Part shown: positions 32,209-43,216 of the stretch, one piece after another
Position numbering within the stretch: the first letter of the stretch is position 1
How the letters are laid out: each line of letters begins with the position of its first letter
Source of the DNA: Tilletia caries
Lineage: Eukaryota > Basidiomycota > Exobasidiomycetes > Tilletiales > Tilletiaceae
Assembly (NCBI GenBank): GCA_032718865.1
Contig: JALUTQ010000041.1
Coordinates: 1,240,001 to 1,304,000 of the forward strand
Direction of reading: 5' to 3'
Length of the DNA: 64,000 nt
Translations under genes and position numbers: made by a program
Notes under the pieces: generated by a model
Seen by the model: only the letters and a program-made list of their open reading frames with translations
Database searches by the model: none
Told to the model about the DNA's origin: nothing

Positions 32209-35200
32209 CTATTCGTCTTCCAGCGCCACTGCGCTCCCTACTCCTCCCTCTTCCTCCGTCCCTCTTCGTTCCTCCCCTCTCACCTCCTCTCCCGTCTCCT
32301 CTTCCTCCTCTCCCTCCGTTTCCTCCTCATCTGTCCTGCCCGAGCGTACCGCGCCCGCGTCCGGGGTTGGTGTCTCGTCCCATCGATAACAATCGAACCT
32401 TGCCGCCGCAACCTTGAGCGCCTTCTTCACCAGACCACCGTCATTGAGGAGTATGGCGAGAGATGATGCTTGTCGCCGTCCTACCTCCTTGAGGAGGTCC
32501 GCTCGTTGGTTCTTGGTCTTGGGGCACGCGAACATAATGTGCTCGCGTGTGTCGCGTCGCATGCACCGGTCGCAAAGGGCCGATGTCTTGACTTTGCGCC
32601 AGCGAAGGTAATCGTTCGTACCGATGTGATTGGTTCGAAGTTGAGCCAAAAGGGAGCTCAGTGGGCGAGCGAGTCCCTTGTACAGCTTGGTGGCCTGACC
32701 GACTCTGAGCGTGTTTACCGTGCGATGAGTTGCGCCTTTCGATGACGAGTTCCATCGACGTTGCCATGCTCTCCGAGTCCGCCGTTTGATCCACATTCGG
32801 ACTGCTGCCGGCTCCTCCTTCGATGCTGCTGCCTCCAAGTCCGCAGCTGCTTTGGCAGCGGCGTCAGCTGCTTCGTTTCCTTCCGCGTTCACGTGTCCTG
32901 GCATCCAAGCCACGGTGACCAATCCTTTCCGCTCCTCCATCTCGCGTTGAGAGGCACGGATATCGGGGTCGGTCGAGCCGGGCTTGCGCAGCGCGAGGGC
33001 AACTGCGCAGCTGTCCGTCCAAATGTAGGCTCGTGTGGCGGGGGGAAGGGTCTATAGCGCCGCGCGCATCGCTGTCGCCTCGCTGCGGTAGACGGTGGAC
33101 ATGCGGCCCAGTCCTACTTGAATGTCTTGAGGTCGGGTCGCGGAATCGCCTCCCCTGAAGTGCACTGCTGCACCGAAGCGGCCGTCGTGCCCGGATCCGT
33201 CTGTGTAGACGTGTAGCTGTGATGGGTAGGTGGTTTGGACTGTAGCATCGTGGAATGCCATGCTGCCTCTTTTGTGTCGAGAATGGTGATGTTTTTTGAC
33301 TGAGGAATTGATGCATCTGGTGGGAGTTTTCTTTTCACCTTCGCCCTAGCCACATCCGGGTAGGCGGCCGCAAGCATATGCAGCGGGCCTTTGATCCGCA
33401 GGGGTTGGCGTCCGCACGCCTGGTCCACCGTCCTGGTGAGGGGATGAGTTTCCGGAACGGTTCGCAACCGCAGGAGGCTCAACGCCTGCCTCTCGTAGAG
33501 TTTGAGGTCGACTGGCGTGAGCCCGGACTCGAAGTCAAGTGACTCAGTGGACGTCGACTTGAAGGCTCCGGTGATCCTAATCGCGGCGCTCCTCTGCACC
33601 CTCCTAAACTTGTTCAGGATGCCGAGGCCACCCCGGAAACCGTCAGGAGGGAGCCACACCGCGCAGGCATACTCCATGATTGGAAGCACGCCCACGTTGT
33701 ACAGCTGCCTCATGTTGTCGGCACTGAAAGCCCCACGCACGGTTGCCCCACGACATCAGGCTTCCCGCGGCCGCTGTGGCTTTGCGGACCGTGTCGTTCA
33801 CGTGGGTGTGGTACTTGAGGTCGGACTGAAGTGTGACGCCGAGTACCTTCACCGAGCTCGCGGCTTGCACCGCTGTGCCGTGTAGCCTCACGTCCACCGG
33901 TCTCGGTGGCTGGGCCTTCTTGCTGGGCATAATGCAGACCTTCGTCTTCTCCTGGTCGAACTGGGACTTGTGGGCTGTCGCCCAGTCGGAGGCGAGGTCG
34001 CATACGCCTTGCAGCCGTCGCTGCAGGTCGTCGTAGTCGGGGGAGGAGACTGCTGTGGTCCAGTCGTCCACCCAGCCGATAGACATTGATTGTCGTTCTT
34101 GGTCCGTGGCTCCCACCAAGCCGCCGCTGTAGACGAGCCAGAGAAGCTGCGACAGCGGAGAGCCTTGGGGAAGGGAGTCCGGCACCGCGAACACCTCGCC
34201 GATATGGTCTGCGAAGCGGAGTCGGCTGGATCGCTCCGTCATAAATGACCCCACCCACTGGATCACCCTGTCGGGCCACCCGAGCCGCTCCAAGTCGGCC
34301 GCCAGCACGTCTCCCTGGACGCCGTTGTACGCGCCTGAGACGTCGGCTGTCATCAGGGCGACATGACGTCCGTTGCGATGGGCGTGCTTGACGAACTGTG
34401 TTAGCGCCAGGAGCGCGTCTTCCGTTGACCGGAAGGGTCGCCCGCCGAAGTGGTTGGGTGGAATGAGACCCCCTCCTTCGGCCCTCCTCAGGATTCGTCG
34501 TGCCACCATTCCCTCCAGCAGCTTCGCCGTGGTATTGAGTAGGGAGATGGGACGATAGGCCTTGGCGAGGGAGTAATCGGGCTTGTTGGGCTTGCGAAGA
34601 ACGACGACGGTCGCCTCCTTCCAGATCCGAGGGTGATGGCCGTACCGGATGCTGGCCGAGTAGAGTCGGGCGAGAACGTCGTTGAAGTCCGACCAGCCGC
34701 GGCTGAGGTGGATGAGCACCTCCCAGGGGATTTGGTCCGGCACTGGGGCTGTGTTCTTGGCGCTACGCTGAAGCGAAACTCGGACCTCTTCGGCTGTGAA
34801 GTCTGCCCAAGCTGCCTCTGCGGTCGCGCTGCTAACAGTGAAATGGTCATCGTCAGCATGTGTTTCTGGTGAGGAAGGATTGGAGACGCCGCCCCAGAAC
34901 CCCCTTCGGAGGATTTCCTCCTTTTCCGTAGGTGCGGTAACGGGAGAGCCATCAGCATCGCGCAGGGTACTGACAATTCCCACGCCCCCAGCTGCCCTCC
35001 CGGCCTTGGCCAGCTTCCACAAGCTCCGACCATCGGCCTGTGCCAGGGCCACCTTACGTTGCTGGCGCTTCGAAGAGCGCACGGTGCTTTTCAGCGTGTT
35101 TCTCAGATAAACGTAGAAGTTCCGAGTATCCTCGGTACGTTGTTTCTGCCAGTGCCTGCGCGCACTGTTGCAGAGGCTCCCCAAGTGCTTAATACCCTCA

Positions 35201-36201
35201 TCGTACCATTCCTGGCTACGTGGGCTAGGCCTTGCTCGGGGTGTGGATTTCTCCAATGAAGTGATCATCGCTCGCTGGACAGCCTCAGCCCAGCTTGCTA
35301 CTGACTCTTTCGAGTCAAGAGGGGGGAGTGTGGTGAGTGCTGACTCCCAGGCTTTTCGCGTTTCCACTACTAGGCGCTGGGAGTTGCACTTCCGCATGTT
35401 GAAGCGGCCGCTTGCGGTTGCCGTGATCGGGCTCACATCGAGGGTCGTGAGGACCGGCGCGTGGTCGGAGCCCGTGTCGAGCTCGTGTCCGACCTCGCAC
35501 CGAACCACGCGATCTCGGAGTTCCTCCGTGGCGAAGCACAAGTCTATTGTGGAGGACAGCGCTCTGCGACCTCCGTAGTGGAACGTTGGTGTATCCAATG
35601 GCGTTACGAGCTCCAGGTGCAGAGCCTGAGTCGCAGTGATGATGGACTCGGCGTGCCGCGAGATGGAGTAAACGTTCGACTGCCAGAGGGGGTGATGGCT
35701 GTTGAAGTCCCCAACGAGGAGGTGATGATCGGAGCGGATTATGTTGAAACTGTGGAGTAGGGGGGGGACCGTGTCTGCTGAGCGGCAGGGGTTGTAGATG
35801 TTGGTGACCACCAGCTCCGAGGGGTTGGTGGCCTGCTCCTCATCCCCGCCTGCGTCGTTCTCGGGCAACCGAAGCTGGACAGAGATCAAGTCCGGGTGCT
35901 CGATCCCGACTAGGCTGATGTTGGCGATGTTGAGCCTCTTGTTGTTGACATAGGTGAGAACGCGCGGTCGCGCCGCTTGGGCCTGTTCTCGGGGGAAATT
36001 ACCCCATGCTTCCGGCGGCAAAGGTCCGGATCGGCCAAAGACTGTCCAGTCTGGATGACTGACAGGGGTGGTGTAGTATGTGTAGGGTTCTTGCAGGCAT
36101 AGGATGTCGACTTTTCTCGCTAGTGGATGGTTCAAAAGAGCGGCGATGACTTCGGGCTCATTGTGGCAGTTATATTGCAGAACTTTGAGATCGTTCTGCA
36201 T
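32209..36201 (-). pseudogene. Tad-like ORF2: APE endonuclease, reverse transcriptase, RNase H
   Basis: Starts with ATG at 36201. Endonuclease motifs: LQYNCHNE, LCLQEPYT, VGDFNSHHPLW and SDHAPVLTTLD. RT motifs: RPISLLNTTAKLLEGMV, VALMTADVSGAYNGV, DSLPQGSPLSQLLW and WVDD in IGWVDDWTTA. The frame shifts near 33730, continuing in another register with MRQLYNVGVLPIMEYACAVW, and again near 33255 before RNase H (YTDGSGHDGRFG). A TAG at 33052-33054 interrupts RNase H between its E (RSEATAMRAAL) and second D (IWTDSCAVAL). The last acidic residue (NEAADAAAK) and a C-terminal CDRCMRRDTREHIMFAC knuckle follow, with a stop at 32209. All catalytic residues remain visible despite the lesions. Confidence 0.92.
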
Positions 36202-37698
36202 CAGAGGGATTGGAGGCTGTCAGCCGCCCGAGCGTAGGCTACGCGCCACGCCCTGCGATGCTCACATTCCTCGCTTGTAGCTGAGTGGTTTCCCTTGCAG
36301 TTGCTGCATTTTAGCTGCTCATGTCGACATCCTGATGCTCTGTCGTCGTCCGGCCTCACCGTGCACTCGTCGCAAGGCGGGTGGTCGGACGTGCTGTGCC
36401 GTTCTCCGCAGAGGCGGCACCTGGTTGGCTTTGTGCAATGGCGCTTGACGTGGCCGTATTGCTGGCAATTGCCGCATTGCTGAAGGCGCTGCCTGGGTTG
36501 GTATGCTACCACATTCAGGTGCCTATTTTGGCAGCTGATGAGGCCTCTCTTGAGGATGCGTGTCCGGTCGCCGCTGTCGCTGATGGTGAGTGGTGACAAT
36601 GACGGAACCGTGTTGGCGGGCGCTGGAGGCGCGCGCTGCTTCGCTCGTGAGCCAGCGACTCTTCGTAAACGTTGCGTCGTTTCTGGCTCCGAGCTCCTTG
36701 CGGAGTTCTTCGCCGTCTCCAAGCCTAAAAGGCACACCATGCACTACCAAGCTCCGCGTACAGGAGAAGTCCTGACGACGAAGCGTTGGCACCTCGCTGT
36801 GTCCGAAGAAGGCCGTATCGATCCACTTGTCGCTCGCCTTGAGCAGGGCCTCGACCTCTTTCTGGTTCGCGAGGTTGACCGCAATGTCTCCGCTCCGTAG
36901 ACGATCGACCGAGAGTGGGCGCTTGCCGATCGCCTCTTGGACTGGTTTGGAGAGGCGGTTCAACAACTGATCCGTCGTGGAGGTCTTGGCTGGGTGCTGT
37001 GCGGCGGTGCTCTGTGTGTTGAGCACTACGCGATGGCGGATCTTGATGACGGGGAGCTTCGTTTCGGGGTGCAGCGGCGGTGGCACGACTCCTTTGGGCA
37101 GGTTGGTTTGTTTCGTTTGCGCCTGTGGGCTGCCTGCCACCTGGGCGAACGTGGGGCGGGACATGACGGCGGTGGTGAGTGCCTTGATGTCGTTCTGCAT
37201 CTTGTTCGTGACCGAGAGCAGCGCTTGAAGCTGCGGGCCGGCCGAGGGTGTGTTGCTCGCGCGCGGGCGAGGTTGATGGGGGGCTGGGCGGTTGCGGGAG
37301 GTGCTGCCGCTTAGCAGGGCGAGGCCGCGCTCGGCGCTCTCCATGATCAGGCTGAGGTCGGGGATCTTGAGGGGCTTCCACTTGCGACTCTGCTCGTGAT
37401 CCGGGATGGCGAGCGTGACCACGCTGATGATCTCCTGGAGCGCGTCTGCTAGCTCCTCGAGTGACTCCATGGCGGGCGGGCCCTGTGATTGGCCGCTGCG
37501 CCGCTCTTGGAGCTGCTCGATCGGAGAACTGGGGAGCGAGAGAGCTCGCTGCCGTCGGGGAGTGTTGGCGTGCTGGTGAGGTTCTGGGAGGTGTTGGGGG
37601 CCGCTCGTCCCTGAAGGTTCGAGCGGCGTGACGGAGCGGCTGCGCGTCCTGGAGGCGATGGAGCGGTGGGGCCCAATCGACTCCTCGTCCGACAGCAT
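36201..37698 (-). pseudogene. Tad-like ORF1: gag-like RNA-binding protein
   Basis: ATG at 37698. Disordered Ser/Pro/Arg-rich N-terminus, then the conserved block with RPLSVDRLRSGDIAVNLANQ and SLVVHGVPF, a one-base frameshift near 36585 (after GSVIVTT), and a C-terminal part with CCHC knuckles (CGNCQQYGHVKRHC, CRLCGERHSTSDHPPC, CSNCKGNHSATSEEC). The stop overlaps the ORF2 start as TGATG at 36199-36203. The protein would coat element RNA. The copy at 4494 is a diverged relative. Confidence 0.85.
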
Positions 37699-37820
37699 CG
37701 CTGCGGTGCTGGGAGGGCTTCAATGTGCTGTCTAGCTTTTGTGGCTTCTCAGGTTCTCAATCCACCTCAAGTTAGGGGGTCAGTCCTATCTGAGGTGATG
37801 GTTGATGAAGGAGGACTGGT

Positions 37821-39154
37821 GCGCGGAGATAGGGCGGGGTCGTGCGCACGGCCAAAAACGCTTCAGATCCACCAACAAACGTTCCCTCAGGCCCGGATTT
37901 GAGAGGATGTAGCGGCAGAGGCTCCACGGTAAATGTTGCGAAGTTTGGAGGCGTTCTATCCATGCAGAACGTTGAGGAGCATTTTGCTGCTTGTGGTCCT
38001 GCTAACTCGCTAACCCAGTGTTAGGTTGAAGCCGTAGCACTTTGAACACCTCGAACTTCCGCAATCCGCGTAATACCTGCAAGAAGCCGGAATGATCTTG
38101 AGGCACATGTGCGAGATATGCTCATGGCCAGACTCGGAAAGGAAAAGGAGGAGTTGTGTCAGTGCCAACTGATCAGGTTCCTGATCGCAGTAAGAATAAA
38201 CTGTGGGAGTGTCAGAGGAGAGTTCTGGGCAACGGGTGGGAAAATGATGAATGCACACCTTTCAGAAACACGTAAGAACGATAAATGCACAGCAGCCACA
38301 CGAATCGGGACCGGCCTGGCCTTTTAGAGTCCAGAGGTATTCCCCAGACTCAAGGTTGTGGCCATCTCCCAAATCCATTTATTCGTGTTGTTAGAAACTT
38401 AGAAATTGGAACAAAGCTTGGGCGATTTCTTTCGGCCGAGAAAAAGGTTTCCAAATCCAAACCTCACGTATTCATCAGGGATTTGGGGGGGGGTTCTCGC
38501 GCATGTGCTCGCCGGGTCTGCGAGACGCACCTTCGCCCAGGTCTCGCTCACTCAAGTCTGGGCGAGGGGGGGTCTCGCGCAAGTCACTCGCTCTGAGATC
38601 CAGCGCAACATCACCTCGCACAGTACTCGCACTGGCCTCGGGCGAGCACCTTTCCAGATTCGATCCCCCTGAACAGCTCACGCAGGCCTCGCGCAACCCT
38701 CGCGCTGGGCTCAACGCGCGCTGATGCACTCATTTTTTCAGAACGCTCGCACAGACCTCGCCCTACCACGGGCGGGCGAATCCCAACTCAGGCGAATTTC
38801 GAGATTTCAAAACGCTCGCGCAGACCTCGCGCCGGGCTGGACGAGCGATCATCTACATGTGCTTTCTCGCAGGCTCGCACAGGGCTCGCGCTGCCATGGA
38901 CGGGCAAATCGGTACTTAGGCGATCCATCGGCGAGCGGCCACCTTCACCCTCCAACCTTGCACCACCTTCCGCCCTCCAACCAGGCAAGCGCAGACACTC
39001 GGCATCCCTCAAGCGCATACAACCCTCTGACCTCGGTGAGTAGAGCGCGCTCATGTTCTGCTCTATGCTCTACGTCGCTACGCGTATCACCGATAACTGC
39101 TCGCTGACTCTTATCTTTCGCTGATGGTGACCCCTATCATATCTACTCATGCAG
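37821..39154. other. host flank and degenerate GC-rich repeat tract
   Basis: 37821-37963 (minus) holds more of the open frame disrupted by the Tad-like element (EGTFVGGSEAFLAVRTTPPY). 38000-38480 has nothing I can name. 38490-38930 is a tract in which a loose 25-bp motif, CTCGCRCAGNCCTCGCGC, recurs about six times, reminiscent of the subterminal repeats of the hAT-like elements, but I find no termini. 38990-39040 may be a 5' UTR exon of the next gene (donor GTGAGT after CCTCG at 39036). Confidence 0.45.
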
Positions 39155-39619
39155 ATGCCTCCCACCCGCAATGGCAATGCTTCATCGCTGCTACTTAGCT
39201 CGATACGACCGCCGAAGCCCGGCAAAGACCCAGCGAAAGACGTATGGTGGTGCAACTGCACCGTTCGAAAATGCGCTCAAGGTCCCGGCAAGATGAAGGC
39301 AGTTGCGAGACGAACATGGCATTATCACCAGGAGGAGCAACGAGCAGCAGACGAGGAGCGCATCAAGAGACAGGAAAGGGATCGGCTTAACCTACAGAAT
39401 CAGTCTCGGAGTGGGTTGGGATCAGAGTCAAGGAGGCGTTCTCGAAGCGCAGTTCTTCAACAGACACAGGTCCAGTCCTCATCGTCCTCACACGTCGCCG
39501 GGCCAAGCAACAACAGCACCTCAGAATACACCTTCTCCAGCCACTATGAAGAGCAGGAAGGGAGCTCTGATTTCGGCATATTCGACGACTACGAGCCCCC
39601 GGCCCCAGCATTTTTCTAA
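39155..39619 (+). CDS. short zinc-binding ORF resembling transposase N-termini
   Basis: ATG at 39155, directly after a likely acceptor (ATGCAG|ATG; another ATG lies at 39149). 154 codons to TAA. The motif WWCNCTVRKCAQGPGKMKAVARRTWHYHQ places C-x-C, C and H residues in the pattern often seen at the N-terminus of Plavaka/Kyakuja-type fungal transposases, where it reads CxC..C then a run of basic residues and a His. The rest is basic, then Ser-rich and acidic. No transposase core follows, so it is a fragment or a free-standing relic. Its last codons lie at the edge of the tandem array. Confidence 0.45.
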   Translation: MPPTRNGNASSLLLSSIRPPKPGKDPAKDVWWCNCTVRKCAQGPGKMKAVARRTWHYHQEEQRAADEERIKRQERDRLNLQNQSRSGLGSESRRRSRSAVLQQTQVQSSSSSHVAGPSNNSTSEYTFSSHYEEQEGSSDFGIFDDYEPPAPAFF

Positions 39620-39626
39620 ATAAAAA

Positions 39627-41430
39627 AATGACATAGGTTCCCCCTGTGTCGGACATCATGGTCGTGGTCGGGCGGAGGAAGGGATTGGAGCTGTCCGAGG
39701 CTACTAAGTAAGGTAGAATGCATTTCTCACAGATGATTGCTATTACAGAAAGATGCGTGAGAGTGTGATAGATTAGGGTGTGCAGTCTGAAGCTCGAGAA
39801 CAGCGTCGTTGTTGAGTTCTGACCGAATATGTGGCTCGCGCGCAGGGGTACTAAGTAGCCGCCGAGATCGCCCTTATGAATCTTGCTCAATTCTTGCTCA
39901 ATCTCTCTCAAACCTTCACACCCGTGATCAGGAACACTGTAGCTACCATTTCCATGTATTGAAATAAAAAAATGACATAGTTTCCCCCTGTACCGGACAA
40001 CATGGTCGTGGTCGGGCGGAGGAAGTGATCGGACCTGTCCGAGTCTACTAAGTAAGGTAGATTGCATTTCTCACAAATGATTGCTAATACAGAAAGGTGC
40101 GTGAGAGTGTCATTGACTAGCTTGTGATGCTTGATGCTTGCGAGAAGCGGCGCTGGCGAGTTCTGGCTCGATATGTGGCTCGCGCGCAGGGGTACTAAGT
40201 AGCCGCCGAGTTTGCACTAATCAATCTCGCTCAATTCTGGCTCTTTCTCTCTCAAACCTTGACATCCATGATCAGGAAGACTGTATCTATCATTTCTATC
40301 AATCTAAATATGACATAGGTTCCCCCTGTGTCGGACATCATGGTCGTGGTCGGGCGGAGGAAGGGATTGGAGCTGTCCGAGGCTACTAAGTAAGGTAGAA
40401 TGCATTTCTCACAGATGATTGCTATTACAGAAAGATGCGTGAGAGTGTGATAGATTAGGGTGTGCAGTCTGAAGCTCGAGAACAGCGTCGTTGTTGAGTT
40501 CTGACCGAATATGTGGCTCGCGCGCAGGGGTACTAAGTAGCCGCCGAGATCGCCCTTATGAATCTTGCTCAATTCTTGCTCAATCTCTCTCAAACCTTCA
40601 CACCCGTGATCAGGAACACTGTAGCTACCATTTCCATGTATTGAAATAAAAAAATGACATAGTTTCCCCCTGTACCGGACAACATGGTCGTGGTCGGGCG
40701 GAGGAAGTGATCGGACCTGTCCGAGTCTACTAAGTAAGGTAGATTGCATTTCTCACAAATGATTGCTAATACAGAAAGGTGCGTGAGAGTGTCATTGACT
40801 AGCTTGTGATGCTTGATGCTTGCGAGAAGCGGCGCTGGCGAGTTCTGGCTCGATATGTGGCTCGCGCGCAGGGGTACTAAGTAGCCGCCGAGTTTGCACT
40901 AATCAATCTCGCTCAATTCTGGCTCTTTCTCTCTCAAACCTTGACATCCATGATCAGGAAGACTGTATCTATCATTTCTATCAATCTAAATAAAAAAATG
41001 ACATAGGTTCCCCCTGTGTCGGACATCATGGTCGTGGTCGGGCGGAGGAAGGGATTGGAGCTGTCCGAGGCTACTAAGTAAGGTAGAATGCATTTCTCAC
41101 AGATGATTGCTATTACAGAAAGATGCGTGAGAGTGTGATAGATTAGGGTGTGCAGTCTGAAGCTCGAGAACAGCGTCGTTGTTGAGTTCTGACCGAATAT
41201 GTGGCTCGCGCGCAGGGGTACTAAGTAGCCGCCGAGATCGCCCTTATGAATCTTGCTCAATTCTTGCTCAATCTCTCTCAAACCTTCACACCCGTGATCA
41301 GGAACACTGTAGCTACCATTTCCATGTATTGAAATAAAAAAATGACATAGGTTCCCCCTGTGTCGGACATCATGGTCGTGGTCGGGCGGAGGAAGGGATT
41401 GGAGCTGTCCGAGGCTACTAAGTAAGGAAG
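39627..41430. repeat. tandem array of about 343-bp units
   Basis: Units start at about 39627, 39971, 40311, 40653, 40997 and 41341 (spacing 340-344). Each begins TGACATAGKTTCCCCCTGT and contains GGTCGTGGTCGGGCGGAGGAAG and GGCTCGCGCGCAGGGGTACTAAGTAGCC. Two subtypes, A (GTGTCGGACATCATGG) and B (TACCGGACAACATGG), alternate as A-B-A-B-A-A. The first two AB pairs are almost identical over about 685 bp, so the array grew by doubling. The last unit fades into the first intron-like sequence after the acyl-CoA oxidase exon. The long minus-strand frames through the array are not evidence of coding. Confidence 0.92.
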
Positions 41431-41582
41431 ATTGCATTTCTAAAACATGATTACTATTACAGAAAGATGCATGATGGTGTGGTGAGCTGTGAGTGAGTGA
41501 TAATTTCAGGTGAAGAAGGAGGAAGGTTAGTTTTGGAGATGCAGGAGTAATCGGAAGGTTGGGAGCATAGCCAAAGACGTAC

Positions 41583-43216
41583 CCGCTGTACACGCTGAAC
41601 CCGTGCCCTGCAAGGGACTGCCGACAAGCCTCGATCCCCTCCAGACTCCGATCAGTGCAGTACGCCTTCAACGAAGAACTAGCCACATGCGTATTCGCCA
41701 ACAGCGTCGTATCGCCCGACTCCAACTGCTCCGACAGCTGCTCGTACAGCACCTGCATCCAACGGCCCGCCAGGATGTACGCGTAGGACTGGGCGAGCAT
41801 CGGGATGAGCATCCAGTTCAGGTACGGGTACGAGATCACCGCCCGTTCTTCGTCGGACTTGGTCGTTGAGTCGGGGCCGCGGAATTGACGACGGACGGAG
41901 GAGTACCGGATGGCGATGGTGATGCCACGAGAAAGCATCTATCTACAAGGGGAGAGAGAGAGGCGCGTGAGTACATCATCGAGAGAGAGAACCAAGTGAT
42001 GCCCATATGACAACATACCCGCAACGGTCGATCATCTGCGAGCGGATGAAGGTCAACCCCAAGTACGACATCTTCGACGACGGCGGCTTCACATACTGCC
42101 CCTCCTTCGTAACCTGCGAATGCTTCATGAACATGTTCTCGCGCGGGATCCGGTAGTTGTCGAAACGCGCCCATCCGTTGTCCAGCCCGCCAAAGGCGCC
42201 GTAGGCTTTGGGACCGATGTCACCGGCGTGGACGCCCTCGAAGAGCTGGCCGGTCTCGAAGGAGCGGAGGGGGACGAAGAAGAGGTGCGGGCCAATGTCT
42301 TTGCCGTCAAGGATGAGCTGTGCTTGGACGACGGCGTGACTGGTGGGAAAAGAAACGGGTTAAAGGTGGGCGGTGGTGAGAAACCAGACGCGGGGTCTTC
42401 GAGTATCGTTGTGGAAGAGAGAGAACTCACGTCGCGGTGGTGCCGAGTGCCGAGACCGCCTGCCCACCACTTGGTGGAGGTCAAGGTGGGCGAGTGAATG
42501 ATGAAAGGGTCCGAGGCCTTGTCGAAGGTGGCGGTAGTCTCAAGACCGGCGACGTTGCTTCCGTGTCCGAGCTCGGTCTGGAGGTAGGCTGTTGATTGGC
42601 GAGGGAGGGGAGAAGACGCCAGAGAAGATCTGAGAGCTGCTTTACTAATCATACAAGCGGAAAGGTGGGGGAAGAGTGCGTACCTCCCATAATCTCGTGG
42701 CGCATGGCGCTGCTGCCCCAACGATCGATCTGGTCTGGGGTGCCCTGGGACATGATGACAGGGACAAAGGCGATCCAGCTGTTGGAGACCAAGGACATAA
42801 TTGTTAACACACAGCCAGAGAAAGATCATACGCGTTAGAGGAAACACTCACTGTATAGTGATAGGCGACTGGGGGTCGAGGGAGAGCATAGCCTCGACTA
42901 TCTCAAGCGTGCTCCACCCATGCTCCTCCGCCAGATTCAAAATCCGCCGACAAGCGAAATGCGCAGCCTGCTGAATCTGCTCCCAGTTCATACGAGCAAG
43001 CCGTTTCGTCAAGTTCGAAACAACGGGATCGTTACGCATGACGTCAATCACCTCGTGCCGAGTCTCGTTGTCGATCCGCCCATTGCGGATGACCTTCTCG
43101 ATCTCGGCTGGGTCGAAGGTGGTTTTTGGTGCGGGCGTCGGCGGCGTCCTTTGCTGTTTGTTGGGCGACGGGGCCGATGGGAGTCTTGGTGAGGGCGAGG
43201 GGAGGGAGGGGCGAGT
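41583..43216 (-). pseudogene. acyl-CoA oxidase, 3'-truncated and frameshifted
   Basis: Exons on the minus strand: 43216-42852, 42778-42684, 42588-42431, 42339-42019 and about 41938-41583. Together they match peroxisomal acyl-CoA oxidase (FAD enzyme of beta-oxidation): [117 protein letters not shown] and CRQSLAGHG. Lesions: a 7-bp tandem duplication of TGCCGAG (plus strand 42441-42454) shifts frame inside the GGLGTTAT motif; the 42019/41938 junction does not keep phase with canonical sites; and everything after CRQSLAGHGFSVYSG (about 300 residues, including the C-terminal domain) is missing, replaced by the 343-bp array. No start-codon exon was identified. Confidence 0.9.

Larger units (their letters stand above)
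32050..37807 (-). mobile_element. full-length Tad-like non-LTR retrotransposon, inactivated
   Basis: 5,758 bp on the minus strand, flanked by an exact 13-bp target duplication AAGGAGGACTGGT (32037-32049 and 37808-37820). 5' UTR of about 109 bp, ORF1 (37698-36201), ORF2 (36201-32209), 3' UTR ending in AATAAAAA next to the duplication. Gene order (gag-like ORF1 with CCHC knuckles; endonuclease, RT, RNase H, CCHC in ORF2) is that of the Tad/I group. At least two frameshifts and one stop lie in ORF2 and one frameshift in ORF1, so the copy is dead but complete in length. Confidence 0.93.

Noticed and set aside
36540..36620. Programmed frameshift in Tad-like ORF1
   Set aside because: The related copy at 4.5 kb is shifted at a different place (near 5690), so independent decay or sequencing error is simpler.
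39387..41600. Minus-strand frames of 160-330 codons running through the 343-bp units
   Set aside because: They are identical because the DNA repeats, contain no domain, and the longest joins the oxidase exon to the array by reading through a splice donor.
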